Shown in pieces: positions 49,589 through 61,500 of a stretch of 64,000 nucleotides of DNA. Within the stretch, counting starts at the first letter, position 1. Each line of letters starts with the position of its first letter. Below the pieces are notes generated by a model that saw nothing but the letters and a program-made list of their open reading frames with translations, ran no database searches and had not been told where the DNA came from. The position numbers and the translations under genes were made by a program. The stretch comes from Mycobacterium sp. GA-0227b (GTDB lineage Bacteria; Actinomycetota; Actinomycetes; Mycobacteriales; Mycobacteriaceae): the NCBI RefSeq assembly GCF_001499855.1, contig NZ_LQIK01000029.1, positions 334,822 to 398,821 of the forward strand. The letters run 5' to 3'.

Positions 49589-52500
49589 ATGGGGATGGCT
49601 GATCGCGTACATCCGCTGACGCGCGGACAGCTGGATATATGGCTCGCCACGGAGGCGAGCGGCCTCGGCGCGAAGTGGCACATTGGTTTTCTTGTGCGAA
49701 TCGAAGGTTCGCTAGACCCGGATTTGCTTGGGTCGGCGATCCGTCAAGTCGTTTCTGAGGCGGAACCACTCAGAGCTGTCTTCTTCGAGGCGGATGGCCA
49801 GGTCTTCCAAAAGACCGTGGATTGTCCCGATGTCGAGCTTGCCCGCTATGACCTTTCGGGCTCGCAGGATCCTGAACAGGGCGCCTATCGGATAGCCTCC
49901 TCGATCCAAAGCAACGTCATGCCGCTTACTGGACCGCTGTTCAAATTTGCGTTGATACAGACACGGGAGGACGAATTCTATTGGTTTGTCTGCTGCCACC
50001 ATATAGTGGCAGACGGAATCGGTGTCGCTCTGGTTTGTCACCGGGTCGAGGAAATCTATAATGCAGTTTCTTCGGGTACTTCGATACCACCCGCTTTCTT
50101 CGGATCGCTGCCTGATCTGGTTGATTCCGAGTTGGAATACGAAGCATCCACCGATTATCTCGACGATCAAGCCTATTGGACTAGAAATCTCCCGCTGGAA
50201 ACTGCACCGCCTTATCAGTTGACGCGCACCGGGGGCGGCGGCACTGACCCCGACGGATTTCCTGAACCGATTCAATTGGATCCTTCGGTCGTCGCCGAGG
50301 CTCACAAAATGGCGCGTGCGTTGCGTGTGCGTCGAGCCTCCGTGATCACTGCGGCGTGCGCGCTGCTGGTGCGTGAATACCATGCCGACGGTCCCGAGGT
50401 GGTGCTCGATTTTCCGGTGAGCAGGCGTGTGAGTCCACGAGTGCAGGCTGTGCCCGGAATGGTTACCGGCTTTGTGCCGCTCGTGTTGAGACCTTCGCCG
50501 GAGTTTGCCGTCGCTGATTTTTGTAGGCACGTCGACACGCGAATGAGAGAAGCGCTGCAACATCAGCGGTTCCCGGTGCAAGTTCTTGAGAACAAGGCGG
50601 GCCTCCGCGGTTGGGGGCAGGTGTCAAATCGTGTCGTTGTCAATTTCATTCCCACCACGCATATTGGACATTTTGGTGATGCTGCGGCGTCGGGAACCTT
50701 GACACATGCTGCGCTGGGAGATCAGTTCGGGCTCGTCTTTTTCAGGGACGATGATCGGCTCTTTCTCAGCACGCCGGGCACGGCGCATTCGTTTGCTGAT
50801 TGTGATCTCCGCAGCTTGGCACAGCAGTTAGAGCGGTTATTGGCCGCGATGGCCGCCGATCCCGAGCGGTCATTGTCGTCGGTGGGGCTGCTCGATGAAC
50901 TCGACTGTGCCCGATTGGACGGCCTCGCTAATCGGGCGGCGCTAGCCACCGCTCCCGTTGTGTCCCTGTCGGTTCCGGCGTTGTTCGCCGCACAAGTGGC
51001 CCGCGCCCCGGAAGCGGTGGCGCTGGTATGTGAAGGCCGGTCGATGACGTACCGGGAACTCGATGACACCGCCGACCGGTTGGCCTCGTTGTTGGCAGGT
51101 CACGGGGTGGGCCCCGGACAGTATGTGGCGCTTCTGTTTTCGCGCTCGGCCGAAGCGGTCGTCGCCATGTTGGCGGTGCTCAAAACGGGGGCGGCCTATC
51201 TGCCCGTCGACCCGGCGGTGCCGACGACGCGGATCGAGTTCTTGCTGGCCGATGCCGCACCGGTGGCGGTGATCACCACCGCTGAGCTGCGTCCCAGGCT
51301 AGATGAGCACAAGCTGCTGGTGATCGATATCGATGACCCCGTGGTCGGTACCCAACCCCGCACAGCGTTACCGGCGCCGAGCCCTGATGACGTCGCTTAC
51401 CTCATCTACACCTCGGGCACCACCGGGTTGCCCAAGGGAGTGGCGGTCGCCCACCGAAACGTGACCCAGCTGTTGGCGTCGTTGGGTGCCGGCCTGCCGG
51501 CGCCGGGGGTGTGGTCGCATTGTCATTCACTGGCTTTCGATGTCTCGGTGTGGGAGATCTTCGGTGCGCTGTTGCGCGGCGGGCGACTGGTGGTGGTGCC
51601 CGAAGGGGTGGCGCGCTCGCCGGAAGACCTGCACGAAATGTTGGTCTCGGAAGAGGTCAGCGTGCTTACCCAGACACCGTCGGCGGTGAGGATGTTGTCG
51701 CCGCAGGGGCTGGAATCGGCGTTGGTAGTGGCCGGTGAGGCGTGTCCGCCCGAGGTGGTGGACCGGTGGGCGCCCGGACGGGTGATGGTCAACGCGTACG
51801 GTCCGACTGAGACCACGATGTGTGTGGCGATCAGCGCGCCGTTGACACCCGGGCCGGGCTTTGTGCCGATCGGGTTGCCGGTGTCAGGGGCGGCGTTGTT
51901 TGTGCTCGATGGGTGGTTGCGCCCGGTGCCGGTCGGTGTGGTCGGGGAGTTGTATGTGGCCGGTGCCGGAGTTGGCGTCGGGTATGTGCGCCGGGCGGGA
52001 CTGACCGCGACGCGATTTGTCGCTTGCCCGTTCGGTGGCGCGGGAGTGCCGGGAATACGGATGTACCGCACGGGGGATCTGGTGTGCTGGCGCGCCGATG
52101 GGCAACTGGACTATCTAGGGCGCGTCGACGAGCAGGTCAAGATCCGCGGCTACCGCATCGAAATCGGCGAAGTTCAGGCCGCATTGAGCGCGCTCCACGA
52201 GGTGGATCAGGCGGCGGTGATCGCCCGCGAAGACCGACCGGGCGACAAGCGCCTGGTCGGCTATGTCACCGGCGACGCCGACCCGAGCGAGATACGCGCC
52301 CAACTGACGCAGCGCCTCCCCGCCTATATGGTGCCCTCGGCCGTGGTGGTGTTGGAAGCGCTGCCGTTGACGGTCAACGGCAAACTCGACACCCGCGCCC
52401 TACCGCCGCCCGAATACACCATCGGTGACTACCGCGCTCCGGACAATGCGGTCGAAGAGATCCTGGCCGGCATCTACGCACAGGTGCTCGGACTGGGACG

Positions 52501-55500
52501 CGTCGGCGTCGACGAGTCGTTCTTCGAGCTGGGCGGCGACAGCATTTCGGCGATGCAGGTGGCTGCGCGGGCGCGTGCCGCGGGCCTGATGTGTCGGCCG
52601 CATGATGTTTTCGTCGAGCAGACCGTGGCCCGGCTGGCCCGAGTCGCCGCGGTGACAGACGGTGATGGCGGCTTGGTGGACGAGGGCGTCGGGCCGGTAG
52701 TGGCCACGCCGATCATGCGGTGGCTGCGCGACGTGGACGGCCCCGTGGAGCAGTTCAACCAGACGGTGGTGGTGCAGGCTCCAGCCGAGGCTACTGAGCT
52801 CGACGCGGTAATCCTGTTGCAAGCCTTGCTGGACCGTCATGGCATGTTGCGGCTGCGAGCCGATGACGACGGCGCGGGTGGCTGGTCGTTGACGGTGCCA
52901 GAGCCCGGTTCGGTGGATGCCCGTGAGTGTCTGCAAGCGGTGGAGCTGTTATCCGATGCGGCGGTGGTGGAGGCGAGGTCACGGCTGAACCCGGCCGCCG
53001 GAGTGATGCTGCGCGCGCTCTGGATCGCCTCGACCGGCCAGTTGGTGCTCATCGTTCATCATTTGGCCGTCGATGCGGTGTCGTGGTGGATTTTGTTGGA
53101 GGACTTGAACATCGCCTGGGCGCAGCATCGCACCGGTCAACCGGTGGCAGTACCGGCCGGCGGGACGTCCTTCGCCCGGTGGGCGGAGCTGTTGGCGGAG
53201 CACGCGCATAGCCCTCACGTGGTGGAACAGGCCGACGCCTGGAAGCAGGTGGCGGCGGCACACACCGCGCTGCCCGCGGTACGTCCTGCGGTGGACACGT
53301 ATGCCAACGCCGGTCGGTTGTCGGTGTCGTTGGATGTGGAGACCACCGGCATGCTCTTGGGTGAGGTGCCTGCGGCGTTTCACGCCGGAGTGCACGACAT
53401 CTTGTTGATTGCGTTCGCGTTGGCGGCGGCGGAGTTCTTGGGTAACGGCACCGCGCCGCTCAGTATCGACGTCGAGGGCCATGGCCGCCACGAGGAGCTT
53501 TCCTCGGCTATGGATCTGTCGCGCACCGTGGGGTGGTTCACCACCAAATACCCGGTGTCGTTGAGGGTGGGCGGGCTGCGGTGGGCGCAAGTGATGTCCG
53601 GTGCACCGGCACTGGCGGCCGTCATCAAGGACGCCAAAGAACAGCTGCGGGCCCTACCGCACCCCTTGAGCTACGGTCTGCTGCGCTATCTGAACACCGA
53701 AGTCGACCTCGATGGGTCCGACCCGGCGATCGGGTTCAACTATCTCGGGCGCCTGGGCGCGACGGCCGACGTCTCGGGTGATGGTTGGCGGATCGGCAAG
53801 GAAGGCTTGTCGTTGACCGGCGCCGCCGCGGCGGTGCCCATGCCGCTTGCGCACACTGTGGAGCTCAACGCCGGCACCGTCGACACCGACACTGGCCCTC
53901 GCCTTCACGCCGACTGGGCCTGGGCGCCCTCGACGCTTGATCGCCCGCAGATCACCCGGCTCAGCCAGCTGTGGTTTGACGCCCTGGCCGGCATTTGCGC
54001 GCATGTGCGATCCGGTGGAGGCGGGTTGACGCCGTCGGATATTGCGCCTGCTCGCCTCAGCCAGGACCAGCTCGACGAACTGCAACGGCAATACCGGATC
54101 GCCGACGTGCTGCCGCTGACCCCCCTGCAGCAGGGGCTTCTCTTTCACGCGAGCAGTGCGCAGGGCCCCGGCGAATCGAGTGAACTGTATGCGGTCCAGC
54201 TGGAGTTCACGGTGGCCGGCCGGCTCGACCCCGACCGTCTGCGGGACGCGGTGCATACGGTGGTCGATCGGCACCCGCACCTGGCGGCCCGATTCTGCGA
54301 GCGGTTCGAGGAACCGGTGCAGATCATCCCGGCTGACCCAGCGGTGGAGTGGCGGTATGTAGATCTCAGCGTCGAGACCGCCGGCATCGACGTCGACGCA
54401 GATGAGCTGATCCAACGGCTGTGCGTGGCCGAACGCGCCGCGGTATGTGACCTCGCCAACCAGGCACCCTTCAGAGCCGCATTGATCCGCACGGCACAAG
54501 ACCGGCACCGGTTCGTACTGACGAATCACCACATCGTGCTGGACGGCTGGTCGATGCCGATCCTGCTCCGCGAAATATTCGCCAGCTATTACGGGCAGCG
54601 ACTGCCCGGAGCCCGGTCGTATCGGACGTTTCTCACCTGGCTGGCCGATCGAGACCTCGACGCCGCTCGCGCGGCTTGGCGCGAGGTACTCGCCGACTTC
54701 GACACTCCCACACTGGTCGGTCCGCAGGATCGGTTAGGGGCAGGACGGCGAGGTGTTGAGTCGTTCCGGGTCCCGGAGCAGGCCACGCGCGCCATCAACG
54801 GGTTTGCGCGCTCATGTCATACCACCGTCAGCACCGTGTTGCAGGGTGCTTGGGCGCTGGTGCTGACCTCGCTGACGGGTCAGCACGATGTCACCTTCGG
54901 CACCCCGCGGTCACGGGTGGGCCAGGTGGAGGTCGGCGACGCGGAATCGATGGTCGGCCTGTTGATCAACACGGTGCCGGTGCGGGCCAACATCACAGCG
55001 GTAACGACCACCGCAGATCTGCTGGACCAGCTGCAAAACGACCATAACGACACGCTCGAGCACCAGCACCTGGCGCTGAGCGAGATTCATCGCGTCACCG
55101 GCCACGAAAGACTCTTCGACACGCTCTTCGTATACGAGAACTACCCCATCGAAACCAACGTGCCGTTGGGCGTCGACGAGTTGGCCATCACCGAGTTCAC
55201 CAACCGCGAATACAACCACTACCCGCTGACCGTAGAAGCTCTGCCAGGCCGCGAGCTCGACCTGCACGTCGAGTACGACGCCGACGTCTTCGACACCGCC
55301 ACCATCAAGGCAGTCATCGAGCGGTTGCGCCGCGTTTTGCTGGCGATGACCGCCGATCCCACACGGCGTCTGTCGTCGGTGGATCTCCTGGACCGTGGTG
55401 AGCGCGAGCTCGTGCTGTCGCGGTGGTCTGGCGCTGGGGTGGCGGCGCCGGTCGGGGTGGCGCCTCAGCTGTTAGCCGCGGCGGTGGCGGCCGACCCCGA

Positions 55501-58500
55501 CGCGGTGGCGATTGTGGACGGTACGCGCACGCTGTCGTATCGCGAGCTCGATCGGTGGTCGACTCGGCTGGCGAGGGTGCTGATCGAGGCGGGCGCCGGT
55601 CCGGAGCGTGCGGTGGGCGTGGCAATGGATCGATGCGTGGAATTGGTCGTGGCCTGGTGGGCCGTGGTCAAGGCCGGTGGGGTGTATGCCCCGGTGGATC
55701 CATCGCATCCGGTCGAGCGGATTGCCACGGTGCTGGACGCGGCCGATGCGGTGTGCGTATTGACTTGCGGTGCCGACGATCTCGCCGCAGGCGGGGAGCG
55801 CCCGGTGATGCGCATCGACGGGTTGGATGTGTCGGCGCGCTCCGCGGATCCGATTACCGACGCCGACCGGTTGGCGGCGCTGGAGGTCAACAACACCGCA
55901 TACGTGATCTTCACGTCGGGGTCCACCGGGGCCCCCAAGGGGGTGGCCGTCGGCCACGCCGGTCTGCTGGGTTGGGCTGCGGCCCAGCGCGAGCTGTTCG
56001 GCCTGAGCGCAGATGCCCGGGTGCTGATGGTTGCTTCGCCGACCTTTGACGCGTCGATCGGCGAGTTGTTGCTGGCGGTGGAATCGCGGGCCGCGCTGGT
56101 GGTGGCGCCGCCGGGGGTGTACGCCGGGGAGGCGCTGACCGCGTTGCTGCAGGACAAGCAGGTCGGCGCGGCCATATTGACCCCGACGGTGCTGTCGTCG
56201 CTGGATCGCGCGCGGCTGGACGGGCTGGACACACTGGTCGCCGTCGGAGAGGCCTGCCTGGAGGAGTTGGTGACGGCCTGGGCGCCGGGCCGGCGGATGT
56301 TCAACGGCTACGGTCCGACCGAGACCACGATCTGGGTCACCTGCGCGAGCCTGTCCGAGGGGCAGCCGATTCACATCGGCGCCCCGATCCCTGGGGTGTG
56401 CGCGCTGGTGCTCGACGCCTGGCTGAACCCTGCCCCGACTGGGGTTGTCGGTGAGCTGTATCTGTCCGGGCCGGCCCTGGCGCACGGCTATGTGGGCCGA
56501 GTTGAGTTGACCGCGGAACGGTTCGTCGCCAACCCCTACGGTGACGCCGGAACTCGCATGTACCGCACCGGCGACCTGGTGCGCTGGACCCCGGACGGCA
56601 CCCTGGACTATCTGGGCCGCGCCGACACCCAGATCAAGCTGCGTGGACAGCGCATCGAGCTAGGCGAAATCGAGAACACGCTGCTGGCCTGCCCGCAGGT
56701 CACCCAGGCCGCCGCCACGGTGCAACACAGCAATACCGGCGCCCATCTCGTCGCCTACGTCACCCTCGAGCACAGCACTACCGGCGATCACGACGCCGAA
56801 ATCGTCGAAGAGTGGCAACACCTGTATGACGACCTCTACGGCGCTGAGACACAGCGCTCGGAGTTCGGCATGGATTTTCGGGGCTGGAACAGCAGCTACA
56901 CCGATGATCCGATTCCTCTTGAGGAGATGCAGGAGTGGCGTTCGGCCACCGTGGACCGGATCGTCGCCCTGCAGCCACGGCGAGTGCTGGAGATCGGCGT
57001 GGGTTCGGGGCTGTTGTTGTCGCAGATCGCCCCGCAATGTGAGCAGTACGTCGGCACTGACATGTCGGCGGTGGTCATCGACGAACTGGCCCGCACGCTG
57101 GAGAAGTTGCAGATCCCGTGGCGCGACCGGGTCGAGTTGATGGTCCGGCCCGCCCACGTCACCGAGGGCTTGCCGCAGGGCTACTTCGACACCATCATTC
57201 TCAACTCGGTCGTCCAGTATTTCCCCAATGCGGGGTATCTGGCGGAGGTCATCGACAACGCCATGGATCTGCTGGCACCCGGCGGAGCACTGTTCATCGG
57301 CGACATCCGTAACCACAGCCTGCAGAGTGCTTTCCAGACCGGTATCGCACTGGTCCGCAGTGCGGCGACCGACGCCGCCGAGATCCGCCAACGGGTACAC
57401 CGCGCCATGCTCGGCGAACCCGAATTGCTGTTGGCCCCAGACTTTTTCACCACCTGGGCCGCGGAGCATCCGGCGGTGGCCGGACTCGATATCCAAGTCA
57501 AACGCGGATGGGCCGATAACGAGCTGAGCCGCTATCGCTACGAAGTCGTCGTCCACAAAAGCCCGACACGGGTGCGCTCACTGGCCGCCGCACCCACCTG
57601 GGCGTGGATCGAATTCTCACGCCTGCGTGACCTACAAGATCGGTTCGTATCCCAACGTCCCGCCGTTGTCCGCGTCACCGAGATCCCCCGCACCGGACTG
57701 ATCAGCGACGTGGACATCGAGCGCGGTCTGGCCGCCGGGCTGTCTGTGCCAGACGCACTCGCCCAAGCCACCGCCCCCGCCGATTCCGCTGTCCCCGAAG
57801 AGTTGCATCGCCTCGGTGAAGCCAACGGATACCACGTTGCCGTCACCTGGGGCGCCCGACCCGGCACGGTTGATGCCGTCTTCATCACCGCTACCGACTC
57901 CCACCGGCAGCACGACACAGCACTCGCCGACCTCTACCTACCAACCGCCGGGGACCACCGACGCGGCACCTATGCCAATGACCCGCATACCAATACGAAA
58001 ATCAACGCGGTCCGTCAGCGATTGAGCGCCTGGTTGCCCGAGTACATGGTGCCGACGCACATTGTGGTGCTCGAGGAATTTCCGTTGACCTCATCGGGCA
58101 AGCTCGACCGTAGGGCGCTGCCGGCCCCCGAGTACCAGGATGCCGATCGTTATCGCGCTCCGGTCGGCGCGGTCGAGGAGATCCTGGCAGGCGTTTACGC
58201 CCGAATACTCGGGCTGGACCGGGTCGGTGTGGATGAGTCGTTTTTCGACCTGGGTGGGGATTCGCTGTCGGCGATGCGCCTGATCGCGGCGATCAACAAC
58301 TCGCTGGACGCAGATATTTCAGTGCGCACCGTTTTCGAGGCGCCCACGGTTGCCCAGTTGGCGCCACGCATCGGTGGCGATGCGGATCGGCTGGAGCCGT
58401 TGGTGGCAGGACAGCGGCCACCGGTGCTTCCGTTGTCGTTCGCCCAGAGCCGGCTGTGGTTCCTGGAGCAATTGCAGGGGCCCTCGCCGATCTACAACAT

Positions 58501-61500
58501 CGCGCTGGCGTTGCAACTGCGGGGGCGGCTTGACGCCGACGCGCTGGGTGCGGCGCTGGCCGACGTGGTCGGCCGCCATGAAAGCCTGCGCACATTGGTT
58601 GTCGCTCGCGACGGCATACCCCAGCAAGTGGTTATTCCCATTGAGCAGGCCGACTTCGGTTGGGACATCATCGACGCCGGCGAGTGGCCGGCACACCGGC
58701 TCGAGGATGCCATCCGGACCGCGGCGCGCTATACGTTCGACCTGGCACACCAGATCCCGCTACAAGCACGGCTGTTCCGCATCGGCGATGTCGAACACGT
58801 GCTGGTGGCAGCGGTGCACCATATCGCCGCCGACGGTTGGTCGATCACCCCGTTGGCCCGTGATCTGGGCATGGCCTACGCCAGCCGGTGCGCGGGGCAA
58901 GTCCCGAGTTGGAGCGACTTGCGGGTGCAGTATGCCGATTACACGCTGTGGCAGCGCGCGCAGCTAGGTGAGCTCGACGACAGCGAAAGCCCCATCGCCG
59001 CCCAGCTGGCTCATTGGGAAGATGCCCTCGCCGGGTTGCCCGAACGCCTCGAACTGCCCACCGATCGGCCCTATCCACCGGTCGCTGACTACCGTGGCGC
59101 CCGGGTGGCGGTGAACTGGCCGGCCGAGTTGCAGCAACAGGTTCGTCGGGTGGCCCGCGAGCACAACGCGACCAGCTTCATGGTGGTCCAAGCCGCTCTT
59201 GCCGCGTTGCTGTCCAAGATCGGCGCCAGTAGCGAAGTGGCAGTGGGGTTCCCGATCGCCGGGCGCCGCGACCCCGCGCTCGATGAACTGGTCGGGTTCT
59301 TCGTCAACGTTTTGGTGCTGCGGGTTGATCTGGCCGGGGATCCCAGTTTTGCCGACTTGCTCGGCCAGGTGCGGCGGCGCAGCCTTGCCGCCTACGAGCA
59401 TCAGGATGTGCCGTTTGAGGTGCTGGTGGAGCGGCTCAACCCGGCCCGAAGCTTGACCCATCACCCATTGGTGCAGGTGTTGTTGGGTTGGGAGAACTTT
59501 CCCTGGCAGGAGCGAAACACCGCAGCGTTGGCCCTGGGTGATCTCCACGTCACCCCGATGCCGATCGACACCCAGACGGCGCGCATGGATTTGTCGATCT
59601 CCCTGGCCGAACAGTGGAGCGAATCCGGTGCGCCCGCCGGAATCGGCGGCACGGTGGAGTTCCGCACCGACGTGTTCGACGCGGCCAGCATCGAGACGCT
59701 CCTCGAGCGCTGGAGGCGAGTCTTGGTGGCTGTCACCGCCGACCCGACGCGACAGTTGTCGTCGGTGGATCTACTGCATGCCACTGAGCTTGCCCAGCTG
59801 GATGGGTGGGGCAATCGGGCGGTGTTGACGCTGCCGTTGACGGGCTCGTCGGTTCCGGAGTTGTTCGCCGCGCAGGTGGCTCGCACTCCGCAGGCGGTGG
59901 CGCTGAGCTGCGGCGAGCGTTCGTGGAGTTACCGCGACCTTGACGAGGCGGCGAACAGGTTGGCGCATCTGCTCGCCGGCCAGGGTGCACGCCCGGGACA
60001 GTGTGTGGCGCTGATGTTTTCGCGTTCGGCCGAGGCGATCGTGGCGATCTTGGCAGTGCTCAAGACCGGAGCGGCCTATCTGCCGATCGACCCGGCGCTG
60101 CCCGCAAGCCGGATCGGCTTCATGGTTACTGATGCCGCACCCATCGCCGCTGTCACCACCACCGAGCTGGCCGAGCGGCTAGCCGAGTTCGGCGTCGTCG
60201 TTATCGACGTCAACGACACCCGGATTGGCGCCTACCCGGCTACGGGGTTGCCGGGGCCGGCACCAGATGACCTGGCCCATATCGTCTACACCTCCGGCAC
60301 CACCGGCGTTCCCAAGGGTGTAGCGGTCACCCACCAGAACGTGACCCAGCTTTTCGACTCACTGGATACCGGCCTGGAACTGGCCCCCGGGCAGGTGTGG
60401 ACCCAGTGTCACTCGTACGCCTTCGACTTCTCGGTGTGGGAGATCTGGGCTGCGCTGTTGCATGGTGGACGCCTGGTAGTGGTGCCCGAGTCGGTGGCTC
60501 GCTCGCCGGAAGCCTTCCACGCCTTGCTGGTTGGGCAGAAGGTGAGCGTGCTGACGCAGACGCCGTCTGCCGTGGGAGCGCTATCACCTGAGCGGTTGGA
60601 GTCGACGGCGTTGGTGATCGGCGCAGAGCCGTGCCCGGCCCAGCTGGTCGACCGGTGGGCGCCGGGGCGCGTGATGCTCAACGTCTACGGCCCCACAGAG
60701 ACCACGATGTGGGCATCGAAGAGTGCGCCGTTGACGGCGGGCGCGGGGGCGCCGCCGATCGGCTCGCCGGTGACGTGGGCGGCGTTTTTCGTGTTGGACG
60801 CCTGGCTGCGGCCGGTGCCGGCCGGTGTCGTAGGCGAGTTGTATCTGGCCGGCGCCGGAGTGGGGGTCGGGTATTGGCGACGGGCCGGGTTGACCGCGTC
60901 GCGGTTTGTCGCCTGCCCATTCGGCGCGCCGGCACAACGGATGTATCGCACCGGGGATGTGGTGCGCTGGCGCGCCGACGGGCAGCTCGACTATCTGGGC
61001 CGCGCCGATGAGCAGGTGAAGATCCGCGGCTATCGCATCGAACTCGGCGAAATCCAGACGGCGCTCGCCGCGCTGGAGGGGGTGCAGCAGGCGGCTGTGA
61101 TCGCCCGCGAGGACCGCCCGGGCGACAAACGCCTGGTTGGCTATATCACCGGCACCGCCGACCCGACCGAAGCCCGCAGCGTGCTGGCCGAGCGGCTGCC
61201 CGCCTACATGGTTCCGGCCGCAGTCGTAGCGCTGGAGAGCCTTCCGTTGACCCCCAACGGCAAACTCGACACCCGCGCTCTGCCGGCGCCGGAGTACACC
61301 GCCGGCCAGTACCGGGCCCCGGCCAACCCGACCGAGGAGATTCTGGTCGGCATCTACGCCCAAGTGCTGGGGCTCGAGCGGGTCGGCGTCGACGACTCCT
61401 TCTTTGACCTTGGTGGTGACAGCATCTCGGCGATGCGCCTGATCGCGGCGATCAATTCCGCACTCGATGCTGATCTTTCAGTGCGGACGCTGTTTGAGGC

